Shown: positions 49,053-56,934, counted from the stretch's first letter. The stretch: DNA of 64,000 nucleotides from Ensifer sp. PDNC004 (GCF_016919405.1 NZ_CP070353.1:3436501-3500500); one strand, 5' to 3'. The notes: generated from the letters alone by a model not told the origin. Translations and numbers: made by a program.

Positions 49053-49991
49053 ATGAACATGCATTCGCTGCGCCTCGAAGGCGCGATCACGGCGCTCGTC
49101 ACGCCGTTCCGGGACGGCAAGGTTGATGTCGTCGGCCTGATGTCGCTCGTGGAATGGCAGATCCGACACGGCATTTCCGGCATTGTCGCCTGCGGCACCA
49201 CCGGTGAGGCGCCGACGCTGTCGCGGGCGGAACGGGCCATGGTGATCGAACGTTGCGTCGAGGTGGCGGAACGCAAGATCCCGGTTATCGCCGGAACCGG
49301 CACCAACAGTACTGCGACGACGATTGAACTGACGGCGGAAGCCAAGGCCCTCGGTGCGGATGCGGCGCTCGTCGTTGCGCCCTACTACAGCAAGCCGTCG
49401 CAGGAGGGGCTCTATCGCCACTTCGAGGCGGTCGCCCGAGCGGTAGATCTTCCCGTCATCATCTACAACGTGCCCTCGCGCACCGGGGTCGATCTCGCCC
49501 CACGGACGATCGAGCGGCTGGCGGAGCTTCAAAATGTCGTCGGCATCAAGGACGCCACCGGCGACATCGGCCGCTTCCTGTCTTCGCCGCCGGCCCTGAA
49601 GGCCAGGCTCAAGCAGCTCTCGGGTCACGACCAGACGGCGCTGCCGTTCAATCTTAGCGGCGGTCACGGCACCATCTCGGTGGCGTCCAATGTCGTGCCG
49701 CGGCTGGTGGTCGCCATGCATCAGGCCGTCGCGACCGGAAATGTCGCAGCGGCGCTCGCCCTTCATGAGCGCCAGCGGCCGCTGCTCACGGCGCTGGAGC
49801 GCGAGACCAATCCCGGACCTGTGAAATACGCATTGCACCTGGTGCGGGCGCTCAGCCCGGAGGTGCGTCTGCCGCTGACGCAGGTGGCGCCGGAGACGGC
49901 GGCCGAGATCCGCGCGGCGCTCGAACCGCTGACCGAGCTTCCAGCCTCCACCCAGATCGGCCGCGGGGTGCGCATCGCGCTCGCTGGCTGA
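49053..49991 (+). CDS. Dihydrodipicolinate synthase family protein (DapA-like)
   Basis: A 312-residue class I aldolase of the DapA family. VACGTTGEAPTLSRAER carries the hydroxyl-relay Thr pair, IIYNVPSRTGVDL has Tyr138, and VGIKDATGD has Lys166 as the Schiff-base lysine, so the active site is complete. Family members join pyruvate and aspartate semialdehyde in lysine synthesis or act on related 2-oxo acids. As I recall, the main rhizobial dapA lies beside smpB elsewhere, so this may be a paralogue with another substrate. ATG 49053 follows AAGGAT. It is the second gene of a small rightward cluster with hypothetical neighbours. Confidence 0.88.
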   Translation: MNMHSLRLEGAITALVTPFRDGKVDVVGLMSLVEWQIRHGISGIVACGTTGEAPTLSRAERAMVIERCVEVAERKIPVIAGTGTNSTATTIELTAEAKALGADAALVVAPYYSKPSQEGLYRHFEAVARAVDLPVIIYNVPSRTGVDLAPRTIERLAELQNVVGIKDATGDIGRFLSSPPALKARLKQLSGHDQTALPFNLSGGHGTISVASNVVPRLVVAMHQAVATGNVAAALALHERQRPLLTALERETNPGPVKYALHLVRALSPEVRLPLTQVAPETAAEIRAALEPLTELPASTQIGRGVRIALAG

Positions 49992-50076
49992 CGGTTCGTC
50001 CTCACCCGGATCCCGCATGCCCGATTGCCGCGGCGGCTCCCGCCGTCCGCATCCATCTCACCCGAAAGGAAAGACC

Positions 50077-50268
50077 ATGTCCCGTTTTCCCCATCTTGCT
50101 GCGCGCGCCGCTGGGCGCCGGCGCATCGAAAACAGCGAGCGCGCCGAGCACCTTCCGCCTAGGGACAGCGCCGTTCGCGATGCCTTTCTCGGCATCGGCA
50201 TCCGGCTCGCCATCGTGCTCGGCCTTGCCTACGGCATTCAGGCCGCACTGCCGTGGATCGCCGGTTAA
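50077..50268 (+). CDS. Small single-helix membrane protein
   Basis: A 63-residue peptide. A basic N-terminus (MSRFPHLAARAAGRRRIENS) is followed by one hydrophobic segment (IGIRLAIVLGLAYGIQAAL) that would cross the inner membrane with the N-terminus in the cytoplasm. GAAAGGAAAGACC gives a good ribosome site. No family is recognised. It sits between the DapA-like gene and another small gene on the same strand. Confidence 0.55.
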   Translation: MSRFPHLAARAAGRRRIENSERAEHLPPRDSAVRDAFLGIGIRLAIVLGLAYGIQAALPWIAG

Positions 50269-50300
50269 GCCGTCTTTTCCTCAACAAGGATTGTTCGATC

Positions 50301-50576
50301 ATGGGCAGTATGCAGCAGATCCGCCGTGGTTTCCTGGCGCGGGCGCGTTTCGTCGTCGGCCGCGACCGGCACGGCTGGTGGGTCGTATCCGACCGCAAGG
50401 GCCTCGTCGGCGGCCTCTTTACCAATGAGAGCGCCGCGATCCATTTCGCCGTCGAGGCGAGCGACCGGCATCCGGAGGAGGTGTGCCGGGCGCCGGAAGG
50501 GGCGGCGATCGATCTCGATACGTTTTCGCGCGGGCCGAGGGCCACGCGACAGCGCCAGCGCGGCGCCTATGCCTGA
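50301..50576 (+). CDS. Hypothetical protein (91 aa)
   Basis: A 91-residue soluble protein. FVVGRDRHGWWVVSDRKGLV, GGLFTNESAAIHFAVEASDR and HPEEVCRAPEGAAIDLD suggest a small beta-rich domain like those of the DUF2188-type HGWWV proteins, though I cannot name a family. Start ATG 50301 or, in frame, 50310 (MQQIRRG). It is the last gene before an intrinsic terminator, closing the rightward cluster from 48550. Confidence 0.55.
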   Translation: MGSMQQIRRGFLARARFVVGRDRHGWWVVSDRKGLVGGLFTNESAAIHFAVEASDRHPEEVCRAPEGAAIDLDTFSRGPRATRQRQRGAYA

Positions 50577-50599
50577 GGTCCAATGAGACAGAAGGAACA

Positions 50600-50628
50600 C
50601 CGTCGGCTCGGAGCCGACGGGGTTTCTC
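50600..50628 (+). terminator. Intrinsic terminator of the 48550-50576 cluster
   Basis: The stem CCGTCGGCT / AGCCGACGG with a 3-base loop, followed by GGTTTCTCTT, a weak U-rich tail. It lies 23 bases after the last stop. Confidence 0.7.
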
Positions 50629-50655
50629 TTGTCGGGACGCTGCGCTTCGGGACAT

Positions 50656-51348
50656 TCAGCCGAGCGAAGCGATCGCCTCGTCGATCAGCGCCACGATTTC
50701 CTTGGCGTGCGAGGCAAGGGAGGCGTGGCTGGCATCGAGCGTGATGATCTTCTTCGCCTTGATGCGCTCGGCCATCCATTGTTCAGTTTCCGGCGGAATC
50801 ATGTGGTCGTGGCGCGAGACCTGGTACCAGCTGGGCTTCGTCTTCCAGGCGGGAGCCCCTGCCTTGTCCTCGAAGCAACGCCCGGCGATCGGTTTCTGCG
50901 CGACCGCCATGACCAAAGCTTCGGTCTCGCTCAGATCCTGGCCGAAACTCTCACGGAACGTATCCTGCGCCAGCCAGAGGAAGCCGTCTTTGTCGGGGCG
51001 GATGCTGGCGGCGCCGGACGGCGGATCACGCCTTGCGAAGATGCTGCCGAGGCTGTCGCCCTCATCCGGCGCGAAAGCGGCGACATAGACCAGACCGACG
51101 ACGTTGGACGCGTGGCCGGCGCCGCTGATCACCGCGCCGCCATAGGAATGGCCGACGAGCAGAGTCGGACCGTCCAGCGATTCCGCCAGCTTGCGGGTGC
51201 GCTCGACATCGTCGGCAAGCGAGGTCAGCGGATTTTGCACCGCCGCGATTCTGTAGCCCTTGGCGTGCAGCGGCGGGATCACGTGGCGCCAATGGGAGGC
51301 ATCGCCCCAGGCGCCGTGTACAAGCACGATATTCTTGACTGCCGGCAT
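50656..51348 (-). CDS. Alpha/beta-fold hydrolase (esterase-like)
   Basis: A 230-residue alpha/beta hydrolase. IVLVHGAWGDASHWRHVIPP is the oxyanion region, LLVGHSYGGAVISGAG the nucleophile elbow (Ser68), SRHDHMIPP a likely acid region and LDASHASLASH the catalytic His near the C-terminus. The architecture resembles EstC and plant methylesterase-like enzymes that cleave small esters. ATG 51348 follows AAAGGAACGGACC; the frame extends 85 codons upstream without similarity. No signal peptide. The substrate is unknown. Confidence 0.85.
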   Translation of the reverse strand: MPAVKNIVLVHGAWGDASHWRHVIPPLHAKGYRIAAVQNPLTSLADDVERTRKLAESLDGPTLLVGHSYGGAVISGAGHASNVVGLVYVAAFAPDEGDSLGSIFARRDPPSGAASIRPDKDGFLWLAQDTFRESFGQDLSETEALVMAVAQKPIAGRCFEDKAGAPAWKTKPSWYQVSRHDHMIPPETEQWMAERIKAKKIITLDASHASLASHAKEIVALIDEAIASLG

Positions 51349-51908
51349 GGTCCGTTCCTTTCGCTCGAATGGAGAGGTGCTCGGTTCGGCAGCGCACTCG
51401 TCCCTGGAGAGGTGTGCGAGGATGCTGCCCGTCGTCTGTTCGGTGGCTTGCTCAGCCTTGCGCTTGGCGCTTGGCAAAGCGTTGAGATTGCAGCCCGAAA
51501 TTAGGGCGACAAGACGTGCCTTCCATGACGCAAGCCACAAATTTTCGTGACGGACGACCGCCCCTTGGCTCGGGTGGCCGCGACAGCAGGCGGTGTCAGT
51601 CATGTTGAGGAAAAACGGGGTCCCAGAGCGGCGTATTGGGGCTACGGGGCATCGCCCTGGGACCGGTTGCGTCCAGGAGGCGGGCTTGCTTCCGGGCGCA
51701 TCGGCATCAAGTCACCGCGAAGCCGATTCGACAATGCGCCCCGGACCTTTGCCGTCCTCTGTCGGACCAAAGTCTGAGCGCCGGCTGTGGGCAACGTGGT
51801 GGGCAGCGCTTCGATCGACGCCTTTGCGAATGCGCAAGCTGAAGGGGGACGAAATAGGGGAAACGAGAAAAGGCCTTTCGATGTCTCGAAAGGCCTTTTG
51901 AATTCGAA
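51349..51908. other. Intergenic region left of tRNA-Val, no gene seen
   Basis: These 560 bases contain several overlapping short frames without ribosome sites or recognisable products. The only clear element is the tRNA terminator at 51868-51899. The region adjoins the 3-prime end of a tRNA gene, a common integration site, but I saw no repeat of the tRNA end and no integrase. Confidence 0.45.
51868..51899 (-). terminator. Intrinsic terminator of tRNA-Val
   Basis: A perfect 14-bp stem AAAAGGCCTTTCGA / TCGAAAGGCCTTTT with loop TGTC; on the minus strand it ends in TTTTCTCG. It lies 10 bases after the encoded CCA. Confidence 0.85.
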
Positions 51909-51983
<75 letters not shown>

Positions 51984-51996
51984 ATCCGATGTGGCG

Positions 51997-52026
51997 CATA
52001 GACCACAAAAGCCGTTGTCGCGTCAA
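51997..52026 (-). promoter_or_regulatory. Promoter of tRNA-Val
   Basis: On the minus strand, -35 TTGACG (52026-52021) and -10 TCTATG (52002-51997) with an 18-base spacer, ending 13 bases before the tRNA 5-prime end. Confidence 0.55.
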
Positions 52027-52145
52027 TAGGGTTTTAGAAGGTTTTTTGACAGAAATTTAGAGGCAATGATTTTCCCCACGGGAACGGCGTCGATGCGACA
52101 CCGGCAAGAGCCCGGATTTGTTGGGTTTCCGCTAAGGTATTGAAA

Positions 52146-52184
52146 CGAAAAGACCGCCGGAGATCCCTGTGGATCGCGGCGGTC
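52146..52184 (-). terminator. Intrinsic terminator of cpdR
   Basis: The stem GACCGCC / GGCGGTC with an internal ATCC/GGAT pairing; on the minus strand it is followed by TTTTCGTTTC. It lies 60 bases after the cpdR stop. Confidence 0.75.
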
Positions 52185-52243
52185 GGTCCGAAGTCGCATT
52201 CTTTACAGTCGCGGAACGGCGCGCCTGTGGAAAACTGTCCTGA

Positions 52244-52609
52244 TCAGGCAGCAGCCAGCATCTTGTTGACCTCGTCCACGAGGTCGCGCAGGTGGAAAGG
52301 CTTGGAGAGCACCTTGGCATCCTTCGGCGCCTTGGAGTCCGGGTTGAGGGCAACCGCGGCAAAGCCGGTGATGAACATGACCTTGAGGTCCGGGTCGAGT
52401 TCGGTGGCGCGCCGCGCCAGTTCGATCCCGTCCATCTCGGGCATGACGATGTCGGTCAAGAGCAGCGAGAAGGGCTCTTCGCGAAGCCGGTCATAGGCGC
52501 TGGCGCCATTGTCATAGGACATGACCTTGTAGCCGGCCTTTTCCAGCGCCTTCACCAGGAATCGGCGCATGTCGTTGTCGTCTTCGGCAAGAAGGATTTT
52601 CGCAGTCAT
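52244..52609 (-). CDS. cpdR: Single-domain response regulator CpdR
   Basis: A 121-residue receiver-only protein matching CpdR, which in its unphosphorylated form directs ClpXP to degrade CtrA and other cell-cycle proteins. MTAKILLAEDDNDMRRFLVK has the acidic pair (Asp10, Asp11), LLTDIVMPEMDGIELA the phosphoacceptor Asp53, FITGFAAVAL the conserved Thr position and KVLSKPFHLRDLV the Lys. The family member in S. meliloti (CpdR1) is needed for normal symbiosis and cell polarity. It is divergent from the N-formylglutamate amidohydrolase gene. CckA/ChpT are expected to phosphorylate it. Confidence 0.93.
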   Translation of the reverse strand: MTAKILLAEDDNDMRRFLVKALEKAGYKVMSYDNGASAYDRLREEPFSLLLTDIVMPEMDGIELARRATELDPDLKVMFITGFAAVALNPDSKAPKDAKVLSKPFHLRDLVDEVNKMLAAA

Positions 52610-52809
52610 GAATCGGCCGTGCTTCTCTTTAATTCAGTTCATTGCGCGTAGATTGCGGCGTTTTATCCAAACCGCAACGCGGTAAATATCTCGTGAACGG
52701 GGGACGTCAATTCCCCTTGGTGCTGTGATTGGCCACTATGGACACAGAGCGGGCCAACTGGCAACATGATGACAATTGCAAGTACCGCATATGGTAAAAA
52801 AGGGTTCAG

Positions 52810-53691
52810 ATGGGGGAAATTGCGGAGAGGGAACTGTTCGAGGTCCTTGAACCTCCAATCCAGCGCATTCCCTTTGTGTTCAATTCGCCGCATAGCGGCC
52901 GGTCCTATCCCCAGAGTTTCCTAGACCAGTCCAGGCTCGATGCGCTTTCGATTCGTCGGTCGGAAGACCACTATGTCGACGAGCTGTTCCAGAACGCGAC
53001 GTTCCTCGGCGCGCCGATGCTGCTTGCGCATTTCCCGCGCGCCTTCCTCGACGTCAACCGCGAGCCCTACGAGCTCGATCCGCGCATGTTCGAGGGGTCG
53101 CTGCCGCCCCATGCCAACATCAGCTCGATGCGCGTTGCAGGCGGGCTCGGAACGATCCCGCGGCTGGTGGCCGAGAACATGGAGATCTATCGCGGGCGGT
53201 TCCCGGTCGAGGATGCGCTGATGCGCATCGAGACGATCTACAAGCCCTATCACGCCACCTTGCGCAAGCTGATCGCCCGCACGCATGTGCAGTTCGGCCT
53301 GTCGGTGCTGATCGATTGCCATTCGATGCCGGGGAACGTGCATCTGCCGGGCAGCGCCCAGAGACCGGATTTCATCATCGGCGATCGATACGGCACCAGT
53401 GCTGCCGGCGAGCTTTCGCGTGCTGCCGTCGATCTGCTGCAGCAACTCGGCTACAGTGTCGTGCGCAACAAGCCCTATGCCGGCGGCTTCATTACCGAGC
53501 ATTACGGTCGGCCGACGCGTGGGCTGCACGCGCTGCAGATCGAGATCAACCGGGCACTCTATGTCGACGAGGCGACGCTGGTGCGCAAACCGGGCTTCGG
53601 CGCGCTGGTTGCCGACCTCACGACCTTCATCGGCTCGCTTGCCCGCCACGTCGAAGACTACGGCGCTTATCTGCCGCTGGCGGCCGAGTAG
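52810..53691 (+). CDS. N-formylglutamate amidohydrolase family protein
   Basis: A 293-residue zinc-dependent hydrolase family member that removes formate from N-formylglutamate, the last step of one histidine degradation route. PFVFNSPHSGRSYPQSFLDQ, ISIRRSEDHYVDELF-like ALSIRRSEDHYVDELFQNAT, DVNREPYELDPRMFEG, VLIDCHSMPGNV and GRPTRGLHALQIEINRALYV are the family blocks. No other hut genes adjoin, so the in vivo substrate is not certain. It is divergent from cpdR. Confidence 0.9.
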   Translation: MGEIAERELFEVLEPPIQRIPFVFNSPHSGRSYPQSFLDQSRLDALSIRRSEDHYVDELFQNATFLGAPMLLAHFPRAFLDVNREPYELDPRMFEGSLPPHANISSMRVAGGLGTIPRLVAENMEIYRGRFPVEDALMRIETIYKPYHATLRKLIARTHVQFGLSVLIDCHSMPGNVHLPGSAQRPDFIIGDRYGTSAAGELSRAAVDLLQQLGYSVVRNKPYAGGFITEHYGRPTRGLHALQIEINRALYVDEATLVRKPGFGALVADLTTFIGSLARHVEDYGAYLPLAAE

Positions 53692-53773
53692 CCTTTCCTA
53701 GAAACCAGGAAGAACAGACAAGGGTGACGTCCAGCAAGGTGCTGGCGGCGCTTGGTACTTCTGTCGGGGAGGT

Positions 53774-53855
53774 TCAAAAAAAACCGCGCCAACGGCGCGG
53801 TCAAGTCTAGGGAGGAAACACCCAAGGAGGGTATTTACAGTCACAGGTGACTGTA
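53774..53855 (-). ncRNA. mmgR: MmgR-like small RNA (alpha-r8 / suhB RNA family)
   Basis: A leftward transcript of about 82 bases. From the start it has a hairpin ACAGTCAC-CT-GTGACTGT, a second hairpin ACCC-TCCTT-GGGT, the unpaired core TTTCCTCCCT that I recall as the invariant block of the alpha-r8 family, and a terminator ACCGCGCC-GTT-GGCGCGGT followed by eight T. S. meliloti MmgR, about 77 bases, limits polyhydroxybutyrate granule formation and binds Hfq. The neighbouring monophosphatase-family gene fits the suhB RNA family. The CCUCC motifs could pair with ribosome-binding sites. Confidence 0.82.
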
Positions 53856-53860
53856 GGAGA

Positions 53861-53889
53861 ACCATATTATTGCACTGCACAAATGTCAA
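53861..53889 (-). promoter_or_regulatory. mmgR: Promoter of mmgR
   Basis: On the minus strand, a perfect -35 TTGACA (53889-53884), 17-base spacer and -10 TATGGT (53866-53861), placing the start about 53854, at the foot of the first hairpin. Confidence 0.75.
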
Positions 53890-54124
53890 GTTTGCCGGTG
53901 AAAACTTTTGCGTCGCGTCAAAAGTTTTTCAGCCGAAAATGGCGAATCAACCGATTGAATTTGCCAAAGTCGCGTTTGAAGCGCAAAGCGACCGTGGTGC
54001 AGTGCGAAAGGCTCCCGTGCTGGCGCCGTAGACGCCCGCAGATGAGCGTGCTCGGTCGTTTGCCTTTCGACAATTTTCGTCTATTCAGGACGTACCTTCC
54101 TCCATGTTTTTCAGAGAGATCGCC

Positions 54125-54898
54125 ATGTTGCCTGACCGCGCCTTCTTCGATCGTCTTGCAGATGCCGCCAAGGCGGAAACCCTGCCGCGCTTTCGGATCG
54201 GGACCAGCGTCGTCAACAAGCTCGAAAGCGGCTTCGATCCGGTGACGGAAGCGGACCAATCGGCTGAAGCGGCGATCCGTGCGCTGATCGAGGCGCATTT
54301 TCCGGAGCACGGCATTCTTGGCGAAGAGCACGGCAATGTCGGTCTCGACCGCGAATATGTCTGGGTCATTGACCCGATCGACGGCACGCGCGCCTTCATT
54401 TCCGGCCTGCCGGTCTGGGGCACGCTGGTGGGCCTCTATCGCAATGGCGATGCGGTCATGGGCCTGATGGACCAGCCTTTCACCGGCGAGCGCTACTTCG
54501 CCGACGGCACGAAATCGATCTACCGTGGACCGGGTGGCGAGCAGGTGCTTTCGACGCGCGCCTGCAAATCTCTCGACGACGCGGTGCTTTTCACCACCTC
54601 TCCGCATCTGTATTCCGGCGATCTCAAGACCCGCTATGAGGCGGTACAAAGCAAGGTGCGGCTGTTCCGCTATGGCTGCGATTGCTACGCCTTTGCGCTT
54701 CTGGCTGCCGGCCATGTCGATCTGGTGATCGAATGCGGGCTGAAACCCTATGATGTCGGCGGGCTCATTCCGCTGATCGAGCAGGCTGGAGGTATCGTCA
54801 CCAACTGGCAGGGCGGCCCAGCGGAAATGGGCGGCGAGATCATTGCGGCCGGCAATGCCGAACTGCACGCGCAGGCGCTGGAAATCCTGAAGGGCTGA
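54125..54898 (+). CDS. hisN: Inositol-monophosphatase family protein, probable histidinol-phosphatase HisN
   Basis: A 257-residue metal-dependent phosphatase. The three metal motifs are GILGEEHGN (Glu), VIDPIDGTRAFISG (DPIDGT) and KPYDVGGLIPLIEQAGG (the C-terminal Asp). Rhizobial members of this subgroup supply histidinol-phosphatase activity, replacing the HisB/HAD type; the RAFISGLP sequence after DPIDGT is typical of that group. I start at ATG 54125 behind AGAGAGAT; an in-frame ATG at 54104 lacks a ribosome site. It lies near mmgR, as expected for that RNA family. Confidence 0.85.
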   Translation: MLPDRAFFDRLADAAKAETLPRFRIGTSVVNKLESGFDPVTEADQSAEAAIRALIEAHFPEHGILGEEHGNVGLDREYVWVIDPIDGTRAFISGLPVWGTLVGLYRNGDAVMGLMDQPFTGERYFADGTKSIYRGPGGEQVLSTRACKSLDDAVLFTTSPHLYSGDLKTRYEAVQSKVRLFRYGCDCYAFALLAAGHVDLVIECGLKPYDVGGLIPLIEQAGGIVTNWQGGPAEMGGEIIAAGNAELHAQALEILKG

Positions 54899-55010
54899 TG
54901 CACCCTGCGCCTCGCGCAACGGGTGCAGACATCCGTAAAATCAAAGTGTTACAGAGACCTTCGTACGTCCGATAGGGCGAGCGGCGTTGTCGGGCGCGCG
55001 CGCGCTGGCT

Positions 55011-55976
55011 TCAGGCGGCGGTGGTTTCGCGCGCGTCGCCTTCTTCGGGGATGACGAAGGCGAGGATCGCCGCCATCGCCTGGGCGCGATAGCGGTCCGC
55101 CTCGTGCAGCAGTTCATGGCGGGCGCCATCGATCGGGATCATCTGGGCGGCGCGGAAATTGCGCGCCAGCCATTCGACGGCGACATGGGGCACCAGGCGA
55201 TCGGCCGTCGGTGCCAGGATGATCGTCGGCAAGGTGATGCGGGTCAGATGTTCGCGGCGGAGGATCCGGCGCATGGCGTGGAAAGCCTCGCTCAGCCAGC
55301 GCGCCGTCGGGGGCCCGAGCCTCAGTTCCGGATGCGCGTCGGTCAGCGCGATGTTGCGGGCGTAACGGCGGCGGTCCGCTGTCAGCACGTTGTTTTCGAA
55401 GGGACGGTTGCCCTTGTCGGGATGTGCCGGCAGGGCACCGAGGCCGACCAGGCGCATGAAGGTCGCAACCGTCGCTATGCTCTTTTCGCCGAGCGCCTGG
55501 CCGCCAAGGCCGACGAAGGGGGCCAGCACCACCAGCCGGTCGATGCGGCTTGCCAGCATCGGTGCGAGCGACAAGGCGACGAGCGCGCCCATGGAATGGG
55601 CGACGATCGAGAAGGGCAGGCGGGTATCGGGCAGCACGATCTGTTCGAGGAAGGTGCTGAGATCGCGCTCGTAATCGGAGAAGTGATCGACATAACCGCG
55701 TCCGGGGTGCGCCATCAGCCGCTCGGAGCCTGCCTGGCCACGCCAGTCGAAGGTAGCGACCCAGAGGCCGGCTGCGGTCAGGTCGGAAATGGTCTCGAAA
55801 TACTTCTCGATTGATTCGTTGCGGCCCTGCAGCAGCACGACCGTGCCGCGCGCCACCGGCTGCTTCGTCTTGAAGATCGCATAGCGGATCTTGCGGCCGC
55901 CGATGCCATCGAAAAAGCCAGCGACATGATTGTCCGGGATCGGATTGTCCGGTGTCGCGTGGAGGATCGAGGTCAT
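55011..55976 (-). CDS. Alpha/beta hydrolase, lysophospholipase-like (PldB-type)
   Basis: A 321-residue serine hydrolase. GTVVLLQGRNESIEKYFETI, ATFDWRGQAGSERLM and FSIVAHSMGALVALSLAPML (nucleophile Ser128) match the monoacylglycerol lipase / lysophospholipase L2 family; APTADRLVPHVAVEW and DGARHELLHEADRYR supply the acid and His. There is no signal peptide. A three-hairpin structure ending in an intrinsic terminator lies 76 bases upstream in the same orientation (56052-56155), so transcription may be attenuated or separate. Confidence 0.88.
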   Translation of the reverse strand: MTSILHATPDNPIPDNHVAGFFDGIGGRKIRYAIFKTKQPVARGTVVLLQGRNESIEKYFETISDLTAAGLWVATFDWRGQAGSERLMAHPGRGYVDHFSDYERDLSTFLEQIVLPDTRLPFSIVAHSMGALVALSLAPMLASRIDRLVVLAPFVGLGGQALGEKSIATVATFMRLVGLGALPAHPDKGNRPFENNVLTADRRRYARNIALTDAHPELRLGPPTARWLSEAFHAMRRILRREHLTRITLPTIILAPTADRLVPHVAVEWLARNFRAAQMIPIDGARHELLHEADRYRAQAMAAILAFVIPEEGDARETTAA

Positions 55977-56051
55977 GGGGTCGAGGCCGGAGGTGAAAGC
56001 GTGTTGATCGATAGCATCAAGGGATAGGCGGCAGGGTCTTCGCCGTCAAAG

Positions 56052-56155
56052 AAAAAAGCCGGAAACGGTGGGTGAAATCCGGACGATCACCGTTTCCGGC
56101 CGCTGAAGGGGAAGGGACATGTCACTTCAGCCTGGGCGTTGCTGCCCAGGATTTC
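56052..56155 (-). ncRNA. Candidate small RNA or attenuator with three hairpins
   Basis: On the minus strand: hairpin CCTGGGC-AGCAAC-GCCCAGG (56150-56131), hairpin GCTGAAG...CTTCAGC (56131-56102), then a perfect 13-bp stem GCCGGAAACGGTG...CACCGTTTCCGGC (56100-56058) followed by TTTTTTC. No minus-strand gene with a clear product lies upstream, so the terminator must end a small RNA or a leader transcript. A 13-codon open frame (56200-56159, MNAGFGCRSARRD) ends just before the first hairpin. I do not recognise the RNA family. Confidence 0.55.
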
Positions 56156-56248
56156 GTTTTAGTCCCGCCGGGCTGAACGGCAGCCGAAGCCGGCGTTCAT
56201 GTCGGGTTCACGAAAACGGGTTCGGGGAAAAATCGTCGACGGGGGCGT

Positions 56249-56277
56249 CTTGAAGTCGTCAAATCGCCTCCCCAAAT
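56249..56277 (+). promoter_or_regulatory. RpoH (sigma-32) promoter of hsp20
   Basis: CTTGAAG-N14-CCCCAAAT matches the heat-shock sigma consensus (CTTGAAA, then CCCCATnT with a 13-15 base spacer). It lies about 100 bases upstream of the hsp20 ATG, so the transcript would have a long structured leader. Confidence 0.75.
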
Positions 56278-56282
56278 CAGGG

Positions 56283-56378
56283 TCACGGGCGCCGAAGACG
56301 GGTCCGTTCACCGGTCCTGCCACTGCCAGAATGGGGTGGCCGACCAGACATCGCAAACGTTGCTCCAAGGAGGACACC
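56283..56378 (+). promoter_or_regulatory. ROSE-type RNA thermometer
   Basis: The hsp20 leader ends with GTTGCTCCAAGGAGGA (56359-56374): the GTTGCT word next to AGGAGG is the ROSE hallmark, in which GCTCC pairs with the ribosome site GGAG at low temperature. An upstream hairpin GGTC..GCCAC...GTGGC..GACC (about 56306-56345) fits the multi-stem ROSE architecture. Melting on heat shock should free the site. Confidence 0.75.
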
Positions 56379-56840
56379 ATGCGTCACTTCGATTTCTCCC
56401 CCCTTTACCGTTCCACCGTTGGTTTCGACCGCCTGTTCACCATGCTCGACAGCCTCGGCCAGCCGGGTGAAGCCCAGACCTATCCGCCCTACAACATCGA
56501 GCGCACCGGCGAAAACGCCTACCGCATCACCATGGCCGTTGCCGGTTTCGACGAGAGCGAGCTTTCGATCGAGGCGCGTGAACACACGCTGACGGTCAAG
56601 GGCGAAAAGGCCGAGGACAAGGGCGAAGAAAGCCAGTTTCTCCATCGCGGCATTGCCAAGCGCGCCTTCGAGCGCCGCTTCCAGCTCGCCGATCACGTGG
56701 AGATCAAGTCCGCTTCGCTGAAGAATGGCTTGCTGCATATCGATCTTACCCGCGAGATCCCGGAAGCCGCCAAGCCCCGCCGGATCGAGATCGCGTCGGT
56801 CGCGTCGCAGCCGAAGCAGATCGAGGCTCAGACCCTCTAA
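56379..56840 (+). CDS. ibpA: Hsp20 family small heat-shock protein (IbpA-like)
   Basis: A 153-residue small heat-shock chaperone that holds unfolding proteins. MRHFDFSPLYRSTVGFDRLF is the typical IbpA-type N-terminus; the alpha-crystallin domain spans about 35-130 (YPPYNIERTGENAYRITMAV, ELSIEAREHTLTVKGEK, FERRFQLADHVEIKSASLKN). GLLHIDLTREIPE precedes a tail lacking a clear IxI motif apart from RRIEIAS. AAGGAGG is the ribosome site and lies inside the thermometer. It has an RpoH promoter and its own terminator. Confidence 0.93.
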   Translation: MRHFDFSPLYRSTVGFDRLFTMLDSLGQPGEAQTYPPYNIERTGENAYRITMAVAGFDESELSIEAREHTLTVKGEKAEDKGEESQFLHRGIAKRAFERRFQLADHVEIKSASLKNGLLHIDLTREIPEAAKPRRIEIASVASQPKQIEAQTL

Positions 56841-56882
56841 ATATCTTGCCCGACCAGGGCACGAAACAGGCCTCCCACAAAG

Positions 56883-56910
56883 AACGGCGTCCGTCAGGGC
56901 GCCGTTTTTT
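56883..56910 (+). terminator. Intrinsic terminator of hsp20
   Basis: AACGGCG / CGCCGTT stem followed by TTTT, 42 bases after the hsp20 stop. On the other strand the same hairpin is followed by CTTTG, so it may also serve the convergent transporter gene. Confidence 0.85.
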
Positions 56911-56934
56911 GTTCTCGGATCAATCAGGGCTGGA

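Noticed and set aside
48847..51908. Genomic island integrated at tRNA-Val
   Set aside because: I saw no integrase, no second copy of the tRNA 3-prime end and no strong change of base composition, so only a weak positional hint remains.
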